From the NCBI RefSeq assembly GCF_023336895.1, contig NZ_JAMBLT010000002.1:124001-188000 (forward strand): a stretch of DNA of 64,000 nt, read 5' to 3'. The stretch's first letter is position 1. Each line of letters starts with the position of its first letter. The notes under the pieces are model-generated. The model was given only the letters and a program-made list of their open reading frames with translations, did no database searches and had not been told where the DNA came from. Source of the DNA: Parasutterella secunda. Its GTDB lineage: Bacteria > Pseudomonadota > Gammaproteobacteria > Burkholderiales > Burkholderiaceae_F. A program made the translations under genes and the position numbers. This document shows positions 26,329-35,008 of the stretch, in pieces.

Positions 26329-27600
26329 TTATCCGGCGATATAAAGAGCAATCAAAATAACAACCGCAGAAGGAATCGTGCGTTTAACCACCTCAAAGGG
26401 GGATGCCGCAGCGATTCCGGCCAGCAGAATCACGCCGCCAGCCAAGGGACTCGATTTACGTCCAGCAGCGGCGGCCATATTGACGAGGTATCCCAATCCG
26501 TCAATCGTCATGCCAAACTGAGGAGCATGAGGCGTGACCGCTTCGTTAAAGGCAAAGGCGGCTGCATCACCAGAACCAGTAAGAACACCTAAAACGTAGG
26601 GGCCTACCAAACCGCCGATCTTGGCGATGTCTTGAGCTTCGGTGAGGTATTTCACAAAAACATCAACGACACCGGCTGCACGCAGGCCCGCCGCGAAGAC
26701 ACCGGCCGCAATGATGATGCCCAAAATCTTGCCGTATCCATTGCCCATTCCTTTGAAGAACTCTTTAACGGCTAATTGGGGATCCTTACGGGTAACGACA
26801 AGCGCATAGGCCGAACCGATGATCATGGCTGTTGCGACTGACACTTTCATGCCTTTTAAGTACATGGAAGCCAATACCAAAATGATGACGGGAAGTAACG
26901 GAGCCAATGCATAAAGCAGATTTGGTTTAACAGGAGCCTCAGAGCCTTCTTCAGCTTGAAGCGTATTTTTACTTAACGCGTCTTTGTCATAGTCATGCAA
27001 AAACCAAGCCGTGATTGAAACAACCACAATACTGATAAGCGTAACGCTTAACGTCATTAATGCATGCGTGCCGATGAAGTCCATGACTTCCCAACCCGCC
27101 AATTTTGAAACGAAGACGTTGTGTGAAAGCCCTGGATTTAGGTATGCAGGATACGTGGCCGCCACAATAGCCGCTGCGGCGCACCCCGGTTTAAAGCCGG
27201 CTCGAAGTAAAATCGGGATCATGGTGGGGCCCACAGCCGCTCCAAGCCCAGACAATGTGGGAATAGATACGGAAATAAAGCCCGTCACCAACATACTGGC
27301 AGGCAACAACGAAAAGCCTAATTTTTTAAGCGGTCTCGTCAGAAGTGTCACCAAGTGAACATCGCACTTCGTATAAGAAATCACGGCGGCAAAACCGATT
27401 GCTGAACAGATAGCCACAATCAGTCCGCCGTTTGTCATCGATTTATCAAACTGCTGGAAGGCCATCATAGGCTTTAGTGAAATAAAAGCCATCAAGAAGC
27501 CCGCGCAAAGCAGCACTAAACGAGATTCATAGCGTTTGACCAACGCCACCACTGTCAGAACGACAACAACCAAAGCAAGCCATGTGGAAATCGTCATCAT
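26329..27600 (-). CDS. dcuC: DcuC-type anaerobic C4-dicarboxylate transporter
   Basis: This 423-residue inner-membrane carrier has about 12 hydrophobic segments and belongs to the DcuC family, which exchanges fumarate, aspartate or malate for succinate during anaerobic growth. Typical elements: CDVHLVTLLTRPLKKLGF near residue 80, SGLGAAVGPTMIPILLRAG near 118, and GSGDAAAFAFNEAVTPHA near 340. It is first in the operon with the lyase (29-base gap) and asparaginase genes. The order suggests import of substrate, release of fumarate by the lyase, and succinate efflux. Confidence 0.9.
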   Translation of the reverse strand: MMTISTWLALVVVVLTVVALVKRYESRLVLLCAGFLMAFISLKPMMAFQQFDKSMTNGGLIVAICSAIGFAAVISYTKCDVHLVTLLTRPLKKLGFSLLPASMLVTGFISVSIPTLSGLGAAVGPTMIPILLRAGFKPGCAAAAIVAATYPAYLNPGLSHNVFVSKLAGWEVMDFIGTHALMTLSVTLISIVVVSITAWFLHDYDKDALSKNTLQAEEGSEAPVKPNLLYALAPLLPVIILVLASMYLKGMKVSVATAMIIGSAYALVVTRKDPQLAVKEFFKGMGNGYGKILGIIIAAGVFAAGLRAAGVVDVFVKYLTEAQDIAKIGGLVGPYVLGVLTGSGDAAAFAFNEAVTPHAPQFGMTIDGLGYLVNMAAAAGRKSSPLAGGVILLAGIAAASPFEVVKRTIPSAVVILIALYIAG

Positions 27601-27779
27601 AGACCTCCTATTGAAACTGACTCGAATGCTTCGGAGATGGATTGAGCAGATGGATTGGTCAATCCATCCCTATGCTTTTATTGTTGTATGCAGCAGGGAG
27701 AATTGAAATGTGGGATTTGGAAAAATGGATTATCAAAAGTGATACGAACAACAAAGAATATAAAATTTAGACTATGTAA

Positions 27780-29462
27780 ATGATACAAGGGACTAGCTTT
27801 AACATGCCTGAAATTCGCCATATCCATATTGAACATTACAGAGTAATTGATACTTTCGATTGGTTCCCATCGTCAGGGATAAATTGTTTAATCGGCCCTG
27901 GAGATACGGGAAAGTCAACAATTTTAGATGCTATTGATAAGTGCCTAACAGCACATCGTTATATTTATTTCTCAGATGCTGATTTTCATAACTTGGATAC
28001 CCAGAAACCGATCATCATTGAAATTACCATCGGAGCCTTAACTCAAGAATTTTTACATTTTGATAAGTATGGAGAATTCTTAAAAGGGTTTGATGCTACA
28101 AAGAAACAAATTGTGGATGAACCTGATGATCATTTGGAACCAGTTCTCACTATCCAACTGTTCGTTGATAGTGATTTAGAAGCCAAATGGTCTTTTGTCT
28201 CTAATAGATCTGAAAGAAAAATTGGTTGGGCTGAACGATCTCGACTTTCTCCTCTTAACCTATCTTCAAGTAATCAGTTGCATTTCAAATTACAACAAGG
28301 ATCTATTCTTAATGATTTACATGAAGGAACTGTTGAAACAAGGCCCGTTTTTGTAGATTTAACTCGTCAACTTGGGGAAAATTTTGACAAAAACTGCGAG
28401 TTGGATATCGATGATATGTTAGATGTAGTAGCTGATAGTGCGAGGTCGGTAGGGGTTGAAATAGGTGAAAAAGCCATGATTGGTTTAGATCCAAATGTGG
28501 TTTCATTGAAGGATAGCAATCTTTGCCTAAAGGATTCTCGCAATATTCCACTACAAAACCTAGGGACTGGCTCAAAACGCTTATTAATTGCTGCTCTCTT
28601 AAAACGATGTTCTGGGCCGCATCAAATATTGTTGGTTGATGAGGTTGAGCAGGGACTAGAGCCTCACAGACTAGTCCAATTCCTTGAGGAATTAGGCAGT
28701 AAAACAGCTACAACTCAAGTATTTATTACCACTCATTCCCCTGTTCCAATTATGGAACTAGATTGCGACCGTTTATTTATACTTCAAAAAAAAGGAGAAA
28801 AACACTACATAAATGGAATTCAAGCATCACTTCAAGGAATTGCACGCCGGTATCCTCAAGCATTTCTTGCTAAAAACGTCATTTGTTGTGAAGGTGCTTC
28901 CGAATATGGCTTACTTAGAGGGGTAAATAGTTATTATTTTGAAACAAATTCTAGATTATCTATTCATAGCCGCGGAACAGTTTTTATAGATTGTAGAGGT
29001 GGAACTAATTTTATTGACTATGCGGGTGTTTTCAATAAACTGGGCTATAAAACTTCTATTTTTAGGGACAATGATGTAATTAATAAACTGAGGGAAAACA
29101 AAAAGTTACAAAAAGAGCAAGGGGTACAGCATGAAGGGGTGGAAGTTTTAACATATTCCTCAGAATACTGCTTGGAATCTGCCATCTCGGAGACTGTAAT
29201 CGAAGAAGATTGGAATACGATCATTGAATACGGAAAACAAGAAATTCCGGGATTCGAGTCTGAACTCAGATCTCTTATAGATAAAGAAGGTTTGTCTTTA
29301 TACCATAAAAAAGAAGCGCGTGTAAAAGTGCTTGAATTATTTAAACGGACTCCTACTATTAGTCACTTTGAATTCCTTGGAAGAAAAATCTTAGGACCAG
29401 CTTTGGCTCAGGAGCGATCTGGTGAATTAATGGATATTCTCTCAACGATTTTTAATCAGTAA
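27780..29462 (+). CDS. Gabija GajA-like OLD-family ATPase/TOPRIM nuclease
   Basis: The 560-residue protein combines an ABC-type ATPase with a C-terminal TOPRIM nuclease. Walker A is GPGDTGKSTI (about residue 39), the signature-like LGTGSKRLLIAALL, Walker B ILLVDEVEQGLEP, and the H-loop ITTHSP. The TOPRIM domain starts at NVICCEGASEYGLLRG (about 365) with the acidic DNDV further on. In the Gabija antiphage system GajA is a nucleotide-sensing DNA nicking enzyme paired with helicase GajB, and the next gene five bases downstream is UvrD-like. Start at 27780; an ATG at 27804 is possible. The AT-rich content differs from the neighbouring operon, which suggests transfer. Confidence 0.78.
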   Translation: MIQGTSFNMPEIRHIHIEHYRVIDTFDWFPSSGINCLIGPGDTGKSTILDAIDKCLTAHRYIYFSDADFHNLDTQKPIIIEITIGALTQEFLHFDKYGEFLKGFDATKKQIVDEPDDHLEPVLTIQLFVDSDLEAKWSFVSNRSERKIGWAERSRLSPLNLSSSNQLHFKLQQGSILNDLHEGTVETRPVFVDLTRQLGENFDKNCELDIDDMLDVVADSARSVGVEIGEKAMIGLDPNVVSLKDSNLCLKDSRNIPLQNLGTGSKRLLIAALLKRCSGPHQILLVDEVEQGLEPHRLVQFLEELGSKTATTQVFITTHSPVPIMELDCDRLFILQKKGEKHYINGIQASLQGIARRYPQAFLAKNVICCEGASEYGLLRGVNSYYFETNSRLSIHSRGTVFIDCRGGTNFIDYAGVFNKLGYKTSIFRDNDVINKLRENKKLQKEQGVQHEGVEVLTYSSEYCLESAISETVIEEDWNTIIEYGKQEIPGFESELRSLIDKEGLSLYHKKEARVKVLELFKRTPTISHFEFLGRKILGPALAQERSGELMDILSTIFNQ

Positions 29463-29467
29463 ACAAA

Positions 29468-30841
29468 ATGAATGATAGTTTTAACATTTTTGAATATCCC
29501 AAAGGGTGTATTGAGGCCCCTGCCGGATGTGGTAAAACACAATTAATTGTTGACTCAATAGAAAAAAATAATAACCAAAATACTGCCTTAATTCTGACTC
29601 ACACTAATGCAGGAGTTGCCGCCCTTAAACAAAGATTCAGAAAAAAAGGAATTCCCCATCTTAAAGTCAAAATAACAACTATTGATAGTTTTTTGATACG
29701 ACTCGTTCGCACATTTCCACAACGTAGCGCATTACCGAAAGACTATTTTTTAAATAAAGATATTGATTACACATACATCAGAAAACTAGCCTTAAGCCTT
29801 TTAGGAAAAGAATTTATTAACACATTAATTTCCAATACTTATTCATATATTTTTGTTGATGAATATCAGGACTGCTCTGAGCTACAGCATCATTGCGTTG
29901 TTAAATTATCTTCCAGTATTCCAACCTATGTTTTTGGAGACCCATTACAATCAATCTTTAATTTCCGTAATTCCAAAGTTGTATCTTGGGAAACAGTCTT
30001 AAAAGATTTTCCTCCAATTCATAAATTAATGACGCCATGGAGGTGGATTAATTCAGGCACCAAACCTTTGGGGGATTGGTTGTTATCAATTAGAAAAGAT
30101 TTAATAAACCATAAGAAACCAGACTTATATACCGCACCTAGAAATTACGTTCGATTTATCCCTAGAGAGTATAAAAATTTTAACCTTGATTATCTCTATA
30201 ACACCAAGGATTCTTATTTAATAATTGGTCCAAGTTACAACGAAAAGCTACGGCTTTTAATAGCTAAGCGCAATCCAAGAGTCACACCAGTAGAACCTGT
30301 AGAACTAAAAGCTCTCATTGATCTCGTAGCCAATTTTGATATCCAAGGTGACTCAACTGAATCACTTAAATCTATCCTTAAGATAGCTAGTGAAACAATG
30401 ACCAATACCAACATTAGAGAACTGGAAAAAAGAATTAACTCCATTGAGAATAAAAGAAACCGAAATCCACCAAATAGACTTGAAGTGTTATGTATGAGAT
30501 TTAAAGAGCAACCAAACTTTCACCTAATGAAACTCATTTTGGAAGAATTTAAAAACACCACGGGAATAAGAGTTATTAGACCCACCACGTATCTTTGCCT
30601 AATAAGAGCAATACAAAGAAGCGAAGATAATCAATGTTCTCTCTATGATTCTGCTATATTGGAGAGAGAAAAGCTACGTCACCAAGAAAAGTACATCCCT
30701 CCAGTAGCGATAGGAAGTACTTTATTACTAAAGGGATTAGAAGCAGATGTATCCGTGGTGACAAATTACAATGATTTAGATCTAAACAATTTATATGTAG
30801 CCCTAACACGGGGATCTAAACGAATAATCATATACACTTAA
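29468..30841 (+). CDS. Gabija GajB-like UvrD/Rep-family helicase
   Basis: This 457-residue superfamily 1 helicase is the expected partner of GajA. Motif I is APAGCGKTQLI (about residue 17), motif II IFVDEYQDCS (about 132), motif III FGDPLQSIFNFR (about 155), motif V LLLKGLEAD (about 420), and motif VI NLYVALTRG near the C-terminus. The size is close to known GajB (about 490) and smaller than housekeeping UvrD. It begins five bases after gajA, so they form one operon. In Gabija, GajB is thought to sense DNA ends or single strands and to consume nucleotides, activating GajA. Confidence 0.78.
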   Translation: MNDSFNIFEYPKGCIEAPAGCGKTQLIVDSIEKNNNQNTALILTHTNAGVAALKQRFRKKGIPHLKVKITTIDSFLIRLVRTFPQRSALPKDYFLNKDIDYTYIRKLALSLLGKEFINTLISNTYSYIFVDEYQDCSELQHHCVVKLSSSIPTYVFGDPLQSIFNFRNSKVVSWETVLKDFPPIHKLMTPWRWINSGTKPLGDWLLSIRKDLINHKKPDLYTAPRNYVRFIPREYKNFNLDYLYNTKDSYLIIGPSYNEKLRLLIAKRNPRVTPVEPVELKALIDLVANFDIQGDSTESLKSILKIASETMTNTNIRELEKRINSIENKRNRNPPNRLEVLCMRFKEQPNFHLMKLILEEFKNTTGIRVIRPTTYLCLIRAIQRSEDNQCSLYDSAILEREKLRHQEKYIPPVAIGSTLLLKGLEADVSVVTNYNDLDLNNLYVALTRGSKRIIIYT

Positions 30842-30875
30842 GCGAATAGTTTTAATCAAAGATGGAGTGATTCAG

Positions 30876-31493
30876 ATGGATTTCTTACAAGAGTTTGGTT
30901 TAAAGCTAAGTGAACTAGCGCTCAAAAATACTGCTTCTTTCGTTTTAGATAAAATTAAAACAGCTAATGCTGCCAATGACTTTGAAAAGTCAAAAGCCAC
31001 TTATGAAGAAATCATTAATGGGCTTCTTGAAGAAAGAGAAGAAGCCATACGAATAGCGCAAGCCTATCGAAATGAGTTAGAAAAAATTGAGATCTCAGAC
31101 AAAGACATTGAGCATCTGCACGAAACGATCAGTCGAATATTAACTACGTTAAAAACAATTCAAACTATTCAATCGAATCAAGCTGACAACATATACTCTG
31201 AAGAACAAAGTGCCGCTTTAGAAAAGCAATTTCAATTTTTTGAACAGATTAAAGAATTTGTCAGTATTGATACTCTAAAAACAATGCAGTTAATAGGTTT
31301 CAATTACAAAACAGCCATTGGAGAGCCTTTGACACAAGTAACCAAAGAATTTCTACTATCAAAGTTATCTGTAAATCAAGAAAATATTGCATTTCAAAAA
31401 ATGCTTACACCTGAATTGCTGGAAGTATTAAAAAACAGCACCTCAACAACTAATTTAATTAAATTAACCAAAGAGTTAGGTAAAGCAAATTAA
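30876..31493 (+). CDS. Unknown coiled-coil protein downstream of the Gabija-like pair
   Basis: This soluble 205-residue protein is mostly helical and rich in Lys, Glu and Gln, with likely coiled coil at residues 30-85 (YEEIINGLLEEREEAIRIAQ) and 95-130. I start it at ATG 30876, which has GGAG eight bases upstream, and not at GTG 30867. I do not recognise the family; nothing catalytic is visible. It follows gajB by 34 bases in the same direction, has the same low GC, and precedes a small membrane protein. It may be an accessory of the defence operon; this is position-based inference. Confidence 0.65.
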   Translation: MDFLQEFGLKLSELALKNTASFVLDKIKTANAANDFEKSKATYEEIINGLLEEREEAIRIAQAYRNELEKIEISDKDIEHLHETISRILTTLKTIQTIQSNQADNIYSEEQSAALEKQFQFFEQIKEFVSIDTLKTMQLIGFNYKTAIGEPLTQVTKEFLLSKLSVNQENIAFQKMLTPELLEVLKNSTSTTNLIKLTKELGKAN

Positions 31494-31526
31494 TAGATCC
31501 GCATTAACTTAGACTTTAAACTTAAA

Positions 31527-31976
31527 ATGCCGCCCAAAGAAAGTTTTTCCGAATTTAAGAACTCTTTTTTGATTGATTATTTCAAACTAATCAGCGAGTT
31601 CAGTATACCCGCAGAAAAATTTAATAATTGGTTTTTAGCCATAATAGGGGCAACGGTAAGCATTTTAATTTACCAAGTTGTCACTCTGAATTCGTATTTT
31701 GATCTTTTTGTTATCGGTAGCACATTCCTTGGATTTGCTATAGCGGGATTTATGGGAATGTTTTCTAAATTGATAGCGCATCTAGCACAAGTTGGTTATA
31801 AAAGCACTAAAAACTTTTCTGATCCTTCCTATCCACGCTATCTTCCTCTTTGCTCAGAAGATGAGTTTATTCAATTTTTTAGTAAAGATATAAAAAACGA
31901 AATTCTTCAACGTATTTTTCCTAGGCGATTAAGGTTCTTCTCAAATTTTAATTTAACAAAACATTTTCAATGTTAA
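31527..31976 (+). CDS. Small membrane protein, unknown
   Basis: The 149-residue protein has two hydrophobic segments (about residues 34-54 and 60-80) and a soluble C-terminal part with basic RIFPRRLRFF. It follows the coiled-coil gene by 33 bases. It could anchor that protein or act as a membrane effector of the defence operon, but no family is recognised. The ATG of a 44-codon hydrophobic frame overlaps its stop by seven bases. The two could be one gene broken by a frameshift near 31970. Confidence 0.6.
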   Translation: MPPKESFSEFKNSFLIDYFKLISEFSIPAEKFNNWFLAIIGATVSILIYQVVTLNSYFDLFVIGSTFLGFAIAGFMGMFSKLIAHLAQVGYKSTKNFSDPSYPRYLPLCSEDEFIQFFSKDIKNEILQRIFPRRLRFFSNFNLTKHFQC

Positions 31977-32104
31977 AAAAAGGTGTACTACCTTACGAAA
32001 TTCCAGCTTATTTTGTCGTCCTTCAACTTTTCTGCATAGGATGTGAGCTCTTTCTCTATTTTCTTACAATCGGTTATATAGGAATTCTGTTTATAACTCA
32101 TTAG
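31970..32104 (+). CDS. Tiny hydrophobic ORF overlapping the membrane-protein gene
   Basis: ATG 31970 overlaps the preceding stop and opens 44 codons (MLKKGVLPYEIPAYFVV ... ITH), with a strongly hydrophobic segment from residue 14 to 42. It could be a separate small membrane protein coupled to the gene before it, or the last helix of that gene after a frameshift. There is no independent ribosome-binding site. Confidence 0.35.
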   Translation: MLKKGVLPYEIPAYFVVLQLFCIGCELFLYFLTIGYIGILFITH

Positions 32105-32143
32105 TTGTTTCGCTACTTCACATTGATCATGACACCATTATAA

Positions 32144-32374
32144 GGGAATTACTACGACATTGTTTGCATGGAAAATTTTTACGGACACATTAAATCAGAG
32201 ACAATCTATCAGTTGCCTATAACTCAACGTTATTGCTTAAGAAGGGAGGAACTTAAAAAGATTATTGATAATTATATTATCTAGTACAACAATGAAAGAA
32301 TTCAGACAAAATTAAACTATCCTTCCCCCGTGGGATTTTGCCTTAAAAATTATCATCAAACTGTTGCAATTTAA
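32144..32374 (+). pseudogene. IS3-family transposase (OrfB) C-terminal remnant
   Basis: In one frame the sequence reads GNYYD.VCMENFYGHIKSE, then REELKKIIDNYI, an in-frame TAG at 32282, and YNNERIQTKLNYPSPVGF to TAA 32374. This is the C-terminal end of an IS3-group OrfB, including the catalytic-Glu helix (MENFYGHIKSE). The N-terminal two thirds are missing. It marks an old insertion at the right side of the Gabija-like operon. The rest of the gap to 32422 shows nothing. Confidence 0.8.
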
Positions 32375-32422
32375 GAGGTCGGTTCATCAAGGGGGATATT
32401 AATTACTACGTCTTCCAACAAG

Positions 32423-33163
32423 TTACAGACCAAACAAATGGGATAGAACTTTTAACGATGAAATAATTTCTTTGACATCAACAGATATATCCTTCAAATT
32501 ACCTATAACGCGTTTGACTCTACGAAGTGCGCGAATAACACTAGATTTATCTGAATTTTTAGATATGGAGTCCAATGAATCTTGAGCCTCTTTGGCTTCT
32601 AACAATAAATCGGGTGAAAGTTTTTTCTGTTTTATTTGTTTTATAAAATTTGCATATAGCTCTGTAAACTGATTTAGACTTTCGTAATTATCTAATACAA
32701 TATTTGTTGTTTGACTTTGTTCTTGTTTCTGATCTTGTATTTGATTTTGTATTACACTAATTTTTGCCTTTGTCTTGGCTATAGCCAACCTCTCTTCATA
32801 TTCAATAGGCGAGACGAAAAAAGTATCCAATCCATCACGTGTCACTAAAGTATTGTAGTCATCAGAATTTGGAACACCATCAAAAAGATTTTTGTATAGT
32901 CGAAAATTGCCATTCATAACATCGTTAAAAGAATCAGCAGGAGCGTTTGTATGAGAAATTTTAATTTGCAAAATATCCTGTCGATTAATACGATTACCAT
33001 GAACAGAAATTTCTTCCCATCGCCGATAAGGATTAACGATAGCAACAAGAAGTTCTTCTTTATTCATGTTATATTTTTGAATCCAACCCCAACTACCTCT
33101 TACAAAGACAGTAACATGCCAATAACCTTCATTAGGTAAGTCTCCACACTTTCTTATTGTCAT
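32423..33163 (-). CDS. Unknown protein with Gln-rich coiled coil
   Basis: The 246-residue product begins at ATG 33163, with AGGTGG upstream (the frame is open to GTG 33172). The N-terminal 130 residues look like a globular alpha/beta domain (YWHVTVFVRGSWGWIQKY). A Gln/Lys-rich linker (QNQIQDQKQEQSQ, about 140-155) leads to a helical C-terminus ending SSLKVLSHLFGL. I do not recognise it. It is divergent from the polysaccharide locus, convergent with the defence operon, and as AT-rich as both. A role in the defence island is possible but unsupported by a motif. Confidence 0.6.
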   Translation of the reverse strand: MTIRKCGDLPNEGYWHVTVFVRGSWGWIQKYNMNKEELLVAIVNPYRRWEEISVHGNRINRQDILQIKISHTNAPADSFNDVMNGNFRLYKNLFDGVPNSDDYNTLVTRDGLDTFFVSPIEYEERLAIAKTKAKISVIQNQIQDQKQEQSQTTNIVLDNYESLNQFTELYANFIKQIKQKKLSPDLLLEAKEAQDSLDSISKNSDKSSVIRALRRVKRVIGNLKDISVDVKEIISSLKVLSHLFGL

Positions 33164-33399
33164 ATGCACCACCTATTTAATGGATAATCAGTAACCATTA
33201 TTCAAGAAAAAATCTAAAAATCAAATCAACTGTTTTGTCTAAAACAGAAAAGCTCAAAAACCATAGAATCTTATCAAAGCTGTATTTCTTCAATGTAAAA
33301 ATCTCTTAATAAATTGAATCAATTCAATCCTCTCATGAAAGTTAAAAGTTATATGTTCGTCCACGAGCTTACTTTGAATTATTATGTGGAGAAGAAGAA

Positions 33400-33495
33400 A
33401 TGATTTTCGTTTTTGTGCAGACACGAAAAAACAATGGTTTCCTTTTGCTTCTTCAGCTTTCAGCCTTTATGATTGCGAAAACTAAAAACAAATGA
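33400..33495 (+). CDS. Possible 31-residue leader peptide before the MBOAT gene
   Basis: ATG 33400 has a good GGAG eight bases upstream and opens a 31-codon frame (MIFVFVQTRKNNGFLLLLQL...) that stops 10 bases before the MBOAT start. The MBOAT gene itself has only a weak ribosome-binding site, so translation may be coupled through this leader. The rest of the 33164-33505 gap is AT-rich, with a 7-base hairpin (CTGTTTT/AAAACAG) at 33230-33247 and nothing else I can name. Confidence 0.4.
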   Translation: MIFVFVQTRKNNGFLLLLQLSAFMIAKTKNK

Positions 33496-33505
33496 AGTTA
33501 CATAA

Positions 33506-34999
33506 ATGGTCTTCACCTCCTTCGAGTACCTCCTCCTCTTTCTTCCCATAGCTTGCCTATTAATGGCAGGCCTAACTCGTTTCACCCCAGAAACTTGGGG
33601 GGGGGCACGACAGGCTTTAATCATTGTTCTTAGCCTAATCTTTTATGCCACATGGAAAATCAACTACCTTTGGATTTTATTAGGTTCCATCATTTTTAAT
33701 TTCTCTTTCGGTTGGCTCATACACCAAAATAAAGGAAAGACTCAGAAATTAATTTTAAGTTTTGCGGTTGCTGTTAACTTAGGGGCACTAGGCTATTTCA
33801 AATACACGAACTTTGTCGTCGACTCTATCAACTATTTAGCCGGTACGAATTTCTTTATTGAAAAAATTGTTTTACCCCTTGCTATCAGCTTCTTTACTTT
33901 CCAACAAATCGCTTGGCTTGTTGATCAATATAGAAACGATGCTCCCAAGTGTACCTTTATTGCCTACTCCAGCGCTGTGACATTTTTCCCTCACTTAATC
34001 GCTGGACCTATCGTTCACTATCACGATTTACTGCCTCAATTCCAAGCAAAAAATGCTTTTCAAGCTTCTGCAGAACAAACATTAAACGGGCTATTTTTAA
34101 TTTCTTTCGGTGTTTTCAAAAAGATTGTTATTGCAGATACTTTAGCCCCTACGGTTACCCAATTTTTCGATAAAACCGAAGTGTTGAACGCCTATCAAGC
34201 TTGGTTGGGCACTTTCGCTTATACCATGCAGCTTTACTTTGATTTTAGTGGCTATTGTGATATTGCCATTGGCTCTGCACTTTTGTTGGGAATTACACTT
34301 CCCCTGAACTTTGATCTTCCATACAAGTCCAGAAATATTCGAGAGTTTTGGCAAAAGTGGCATATCACTTTAGGGGATTTCTTTGCAAGGTATCTCTATA
34401 TCCCATTAGGCGGTAGTCGAAAAGGAAATACAAGAACACTAGCAAACCTCTTTATCGTTATGTTCTTATCTGGTATTTGGCATGGAGCCGGCGTGGGTTT
34501 CATCATTTGGGGCGCACTCCATGGTCTAGCAATGGTTATTCATCGAGCCGGTAGATTTTTAAAGCTGAAGACATTGCCCAGAAGGTTAAGCGTTTTCGTC
34601 ACTTTCTTGTTCATTTCTCTAGCTTGGATTCCATTTAGAGCGGAAAGTTGGGAGAAAACCAAGAAAGTAATCAGTGGACTCTTTAATCTTGAAGGAGTGC
34701 CCGTCCCCTCTTTTATTTACCGCCTTCTTCCCATTGAAGCAGAGCAAGAGACATTGTCGTTCGTCAAAATCTTAGAAATGGAACGTAATGACTTCAAAGT
34801 ATTCACCATTACCCTAATTTTTGCTTTCTTGATTGTCTTTTTAGTTCCACGCTGCCAGGTTATTTACGACAGAATCATCAATAGAAGAAATACTTGGAAA
34901 GCCTACGGCTTGATTATCTTAAGCGCCTTTTTGCTTTTTATTTCATTGGTAAAAATGGTCATCGTTCCATATTCTGAATTCATCTACTTTAATTTCTAG
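33506..34999 (+). CDS. MBOAT-family membrane O-acyltransferase (AlgI-like)
   Basis: This 497-residue polytopic inner-membrane protein of the AlgI/DltB group moves an acyl (usually acetyl) group across the membrane onto an extracellular polysaccharide. Family marks: start FTSFEYLLLFLPI, GYFKYTNFVVDSIN near residue 93, YFDFSGYCDIAIG near 245, and the catalytic His in SGIWHGAGVGFIIWG near 325. About 11 hydrophobic segments are visible. It is followed nine bases later by an SGNH-like protein, the usual partner that completes acetylation. It is the first clear gene of the polysaccharide locus. Confidence 0.92.
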   Translation: MVFTSFEYLLLFLPIACLLMAGLTRFTPETWGGARQALIIVLSLIFYATWKINYLWILLGSIIFNFSFGWLIHQNKGKTQKLILSFAVAVNLGALGYFKYTNFVVDSINYLAGTNFFIEKIVLPLAISFFTFQQIAWLVDQYRNDAPKCTFIAYSSAVTFFPHLIAGPIVHYHDLLPQFQAKNAFQASAEQTLNGLFLISFGVFKKIVIADTLAPTVTQFFDKTEVLNAYQAWLGTFAYTMQLYFDFSGYCDIAIGSALLLGITLPLNFDLPYKSRNIREFWQKWHITLGDFFARYLYIPLGGSRKGNTRTLANLFIVMFLSGIWHGAGVGFIIWGALHGLAMVIHRAGRFLKLKTLPRRLSVFVTFLFISLAWIPFRAESWEKTKKVISGLFNLEGVPVPSFIYRLLPIEAEQETLSFVKILEMERNDFKVFTITLIFAFLIVFLVPRCQVIYDRIINRRNTWKAYGLIILSAFLLFISLVKMVIVPYSEFIYFNF

Positions 35000-35008
35000 G
35001 AGCGAAAA

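Noticed and set aside
31527-32104. Membrane protein plus tiny ORF considered as a phage holin pair
   Set aside because: No endolysin, spanin or other phage gene is near, and the context is a defence operon.
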